Source of the DNA: CAYVTD01 sp964454445
GTDB taxonomy: Bacteria; Bacteroidota; Ignavibacteria; Kapaibacteriales; UBA2268
Direction of reading: 5' to 3'
DNA length: 6,474 nucleotides
Assembly: GCA_964454445.1 (NCBI GenBank)
Contig: CAYVTD010000075.1
Location: forward strand, 1-6,474
Under the pieces are notes generated by a model that had not been told where the DNA came from, did no database searches, and worked only from the letters and a program-made list of their open reading frames with translations. Below, one piece after another: positions 5,903 through 6,474 of this stretch. How positions within the stretch are numbered: position 1 is the first letter of the stretch; each line of letters opens with the position of its first letter. The position numbers and the translations under genes were made by a program.

Positions 5903-6474
5903 ATGATTCCTCGCAAAACAAAAATTATTTGCACAATCGGACCTGCTACACAAGGGGTTGACAATTTGATTAAACTCATTGAATCAGGTATGGATGCCGC
6001 TCGTTTAAATCTTTCCCACGGCAGTCACGCCGAACATAAAAAAAATATCGAGGACATAAGAGATGCCTCAGAAATCACCGGCAAGGAAATAGCAATTCTA
6101 CTCGATTTACAAGGACCGAAGACCAGAACGGGCAAGCTCGAAGGCGGTTCGGCCGTCCTTAAAAACGGTGCGGAATTTATTATAACAATCGACGAACTAA
6201 AATATGGTAATGCTAATAAAGTTAGCACTTCAGATAAGAATTTAATCAAGGAAGTAAGTCGTGAAAAATCAATTCTACTCGACGATGGATATATTATCCT
6301 AACTGTCGAAGATATAAGAGGTAACGATATAATTACCCGTGTTGAAAAAGGTGGTGTTCTCAGGGATAACAAAGGGATTATTACACCAGGTGTTTCGAGT
6401 TTAGCGCCTCCACTTAGCGAAAAAGATATTGAAGATTTGAAGTTTGGTATGAAAAACGGTGTTGATGCCGTAGC
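5903..6474 (+). CDS. pyk: Pyruvate kinase, N-terminal part (gene continues beyond the window)
   Basis: The first 190 codons of pyruvate kinase, which transfers phosphate from phosphoenolpyruvate to ADP in the last step of glycolysis, in the cytoplasm. The frame opens with RKTKIICTIGPAT (4-16), then GMDAARLNLSHG (29-40) with the catalytic-site Arg34, Asn36 and Ser38. LLDLQGPKTRTG (66-77) follows, with Asp68 as the potassium-site aspartate and Arg75. The B domain covers roughly 78-160 and includes ILLDDGYI (124-131). The frame then returns to the barrel with DNKGIITPGV (155-164) and LSEKDIEDLKFGMKNGVDAV (171-190), shortly before the lysine and glutamate catalytic strand, which lies outside. Length and order match a normal bacterial enzyme, so the break is only the window edge. 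The ATG is chosen because the conserved first strand begins three codons later; no Shine-Dalgarno precedes it. It diverges from the methyltransferase gene across 108 bases. Confidence 0.96.
   Translation, partial: MIPRKTKIICTIGPATQGVDNLIKLIESGMDAARLNLSHGSHAEHKKNIEDIRDASEITGKEIAILLDLQGPKTRTGKLEGGSAVLKNGAEFIITIDELKYGNANKVSTSDKNLIKEVSREKSILLDDGYIILTVEDIRGNDIITRVEKGGVLRDNKGIITPGVSSLAPPLSEKDIEDLKFGMKNGVDAV

Noticed and set aside
6025..6372. A 115-codon minus-strand frame near the right end
   Set aside because: The plus strand here encodes pyruvate kinase motifs in one uninterrupted frame from 5903 to the window end.

Overview
The window most likely comes from an AT-rich bacterium of the Bacteroidota / Ignavibacteriota / Kapabacteria neighbourhood (FCB group). 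Three things point there. The 5S rRNA has the wording typical of that group around its CCGAAC loop. There is an OmpA-type protein whose exported part is a PD40 propeller plus a carboxypeptidase-regulatory-like domain, an architecture common there. Intergenic DNA is very AT-rich, and about half of the genes have no visible Shine-Dalgarno sequence. This is an inference from sequence style; the genus cannot be named.

Layout. Positions 1-334 are the 3' end of a 23S rRNA, from the peptidyl-transferase centre through the sarcin-ricin loop to the 3' terminus. A spacer of about 110 bases without a tRNA follows, then a complete 5S rRNA (446-563) and a strong hairpin terminator (571-610) that closes the rRNA operon. 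The terminator is flanked by an A-run and a T-run, so it can also serve the gene on the opposite strand, a PEBP/YbhB-family protein (637-1260, minus). A 410-base AT-rich region without genes (1261-1670) separates this gene from a rightward run of three genes: a cytoplasmic M19 dipeptidase (1671-2573), a 3-hydroxy-3-methylglutaryl-CoA lyase-like enzyme (2616-3521) and an exported PD40/OmpA envelope protein (3594-5120). A class I SAM methyltransferase (5147-5794, minus) converges on the OmpA gene. It diverges from a pyruvate kinase gene that starts at 5903 and runs off the window end.

How the genes work together. Apart from the rRNA operon, this looks like ordinary chromosomal housekeeping DNA, not a dedicated system. 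The dipeptidase and lyase genes are 42 bases apart and may be cotranscribed; peptide hydrolysis feeding branched-chain amino-acid breakdown is possible but unproven. The OmpA-type gene has a plausible promoter of its own and probably encodes a peptidoglycan-anchored periplasmic or outer-membrane protein. I found no mobile element, CRISPR array, phage gene or defence gene. The points most worth a second look are the non-standard active-site residues of the lyase, the TPR-less PorE-like architecture of the OmpA protein, and two palindromes in the large intergenic region.
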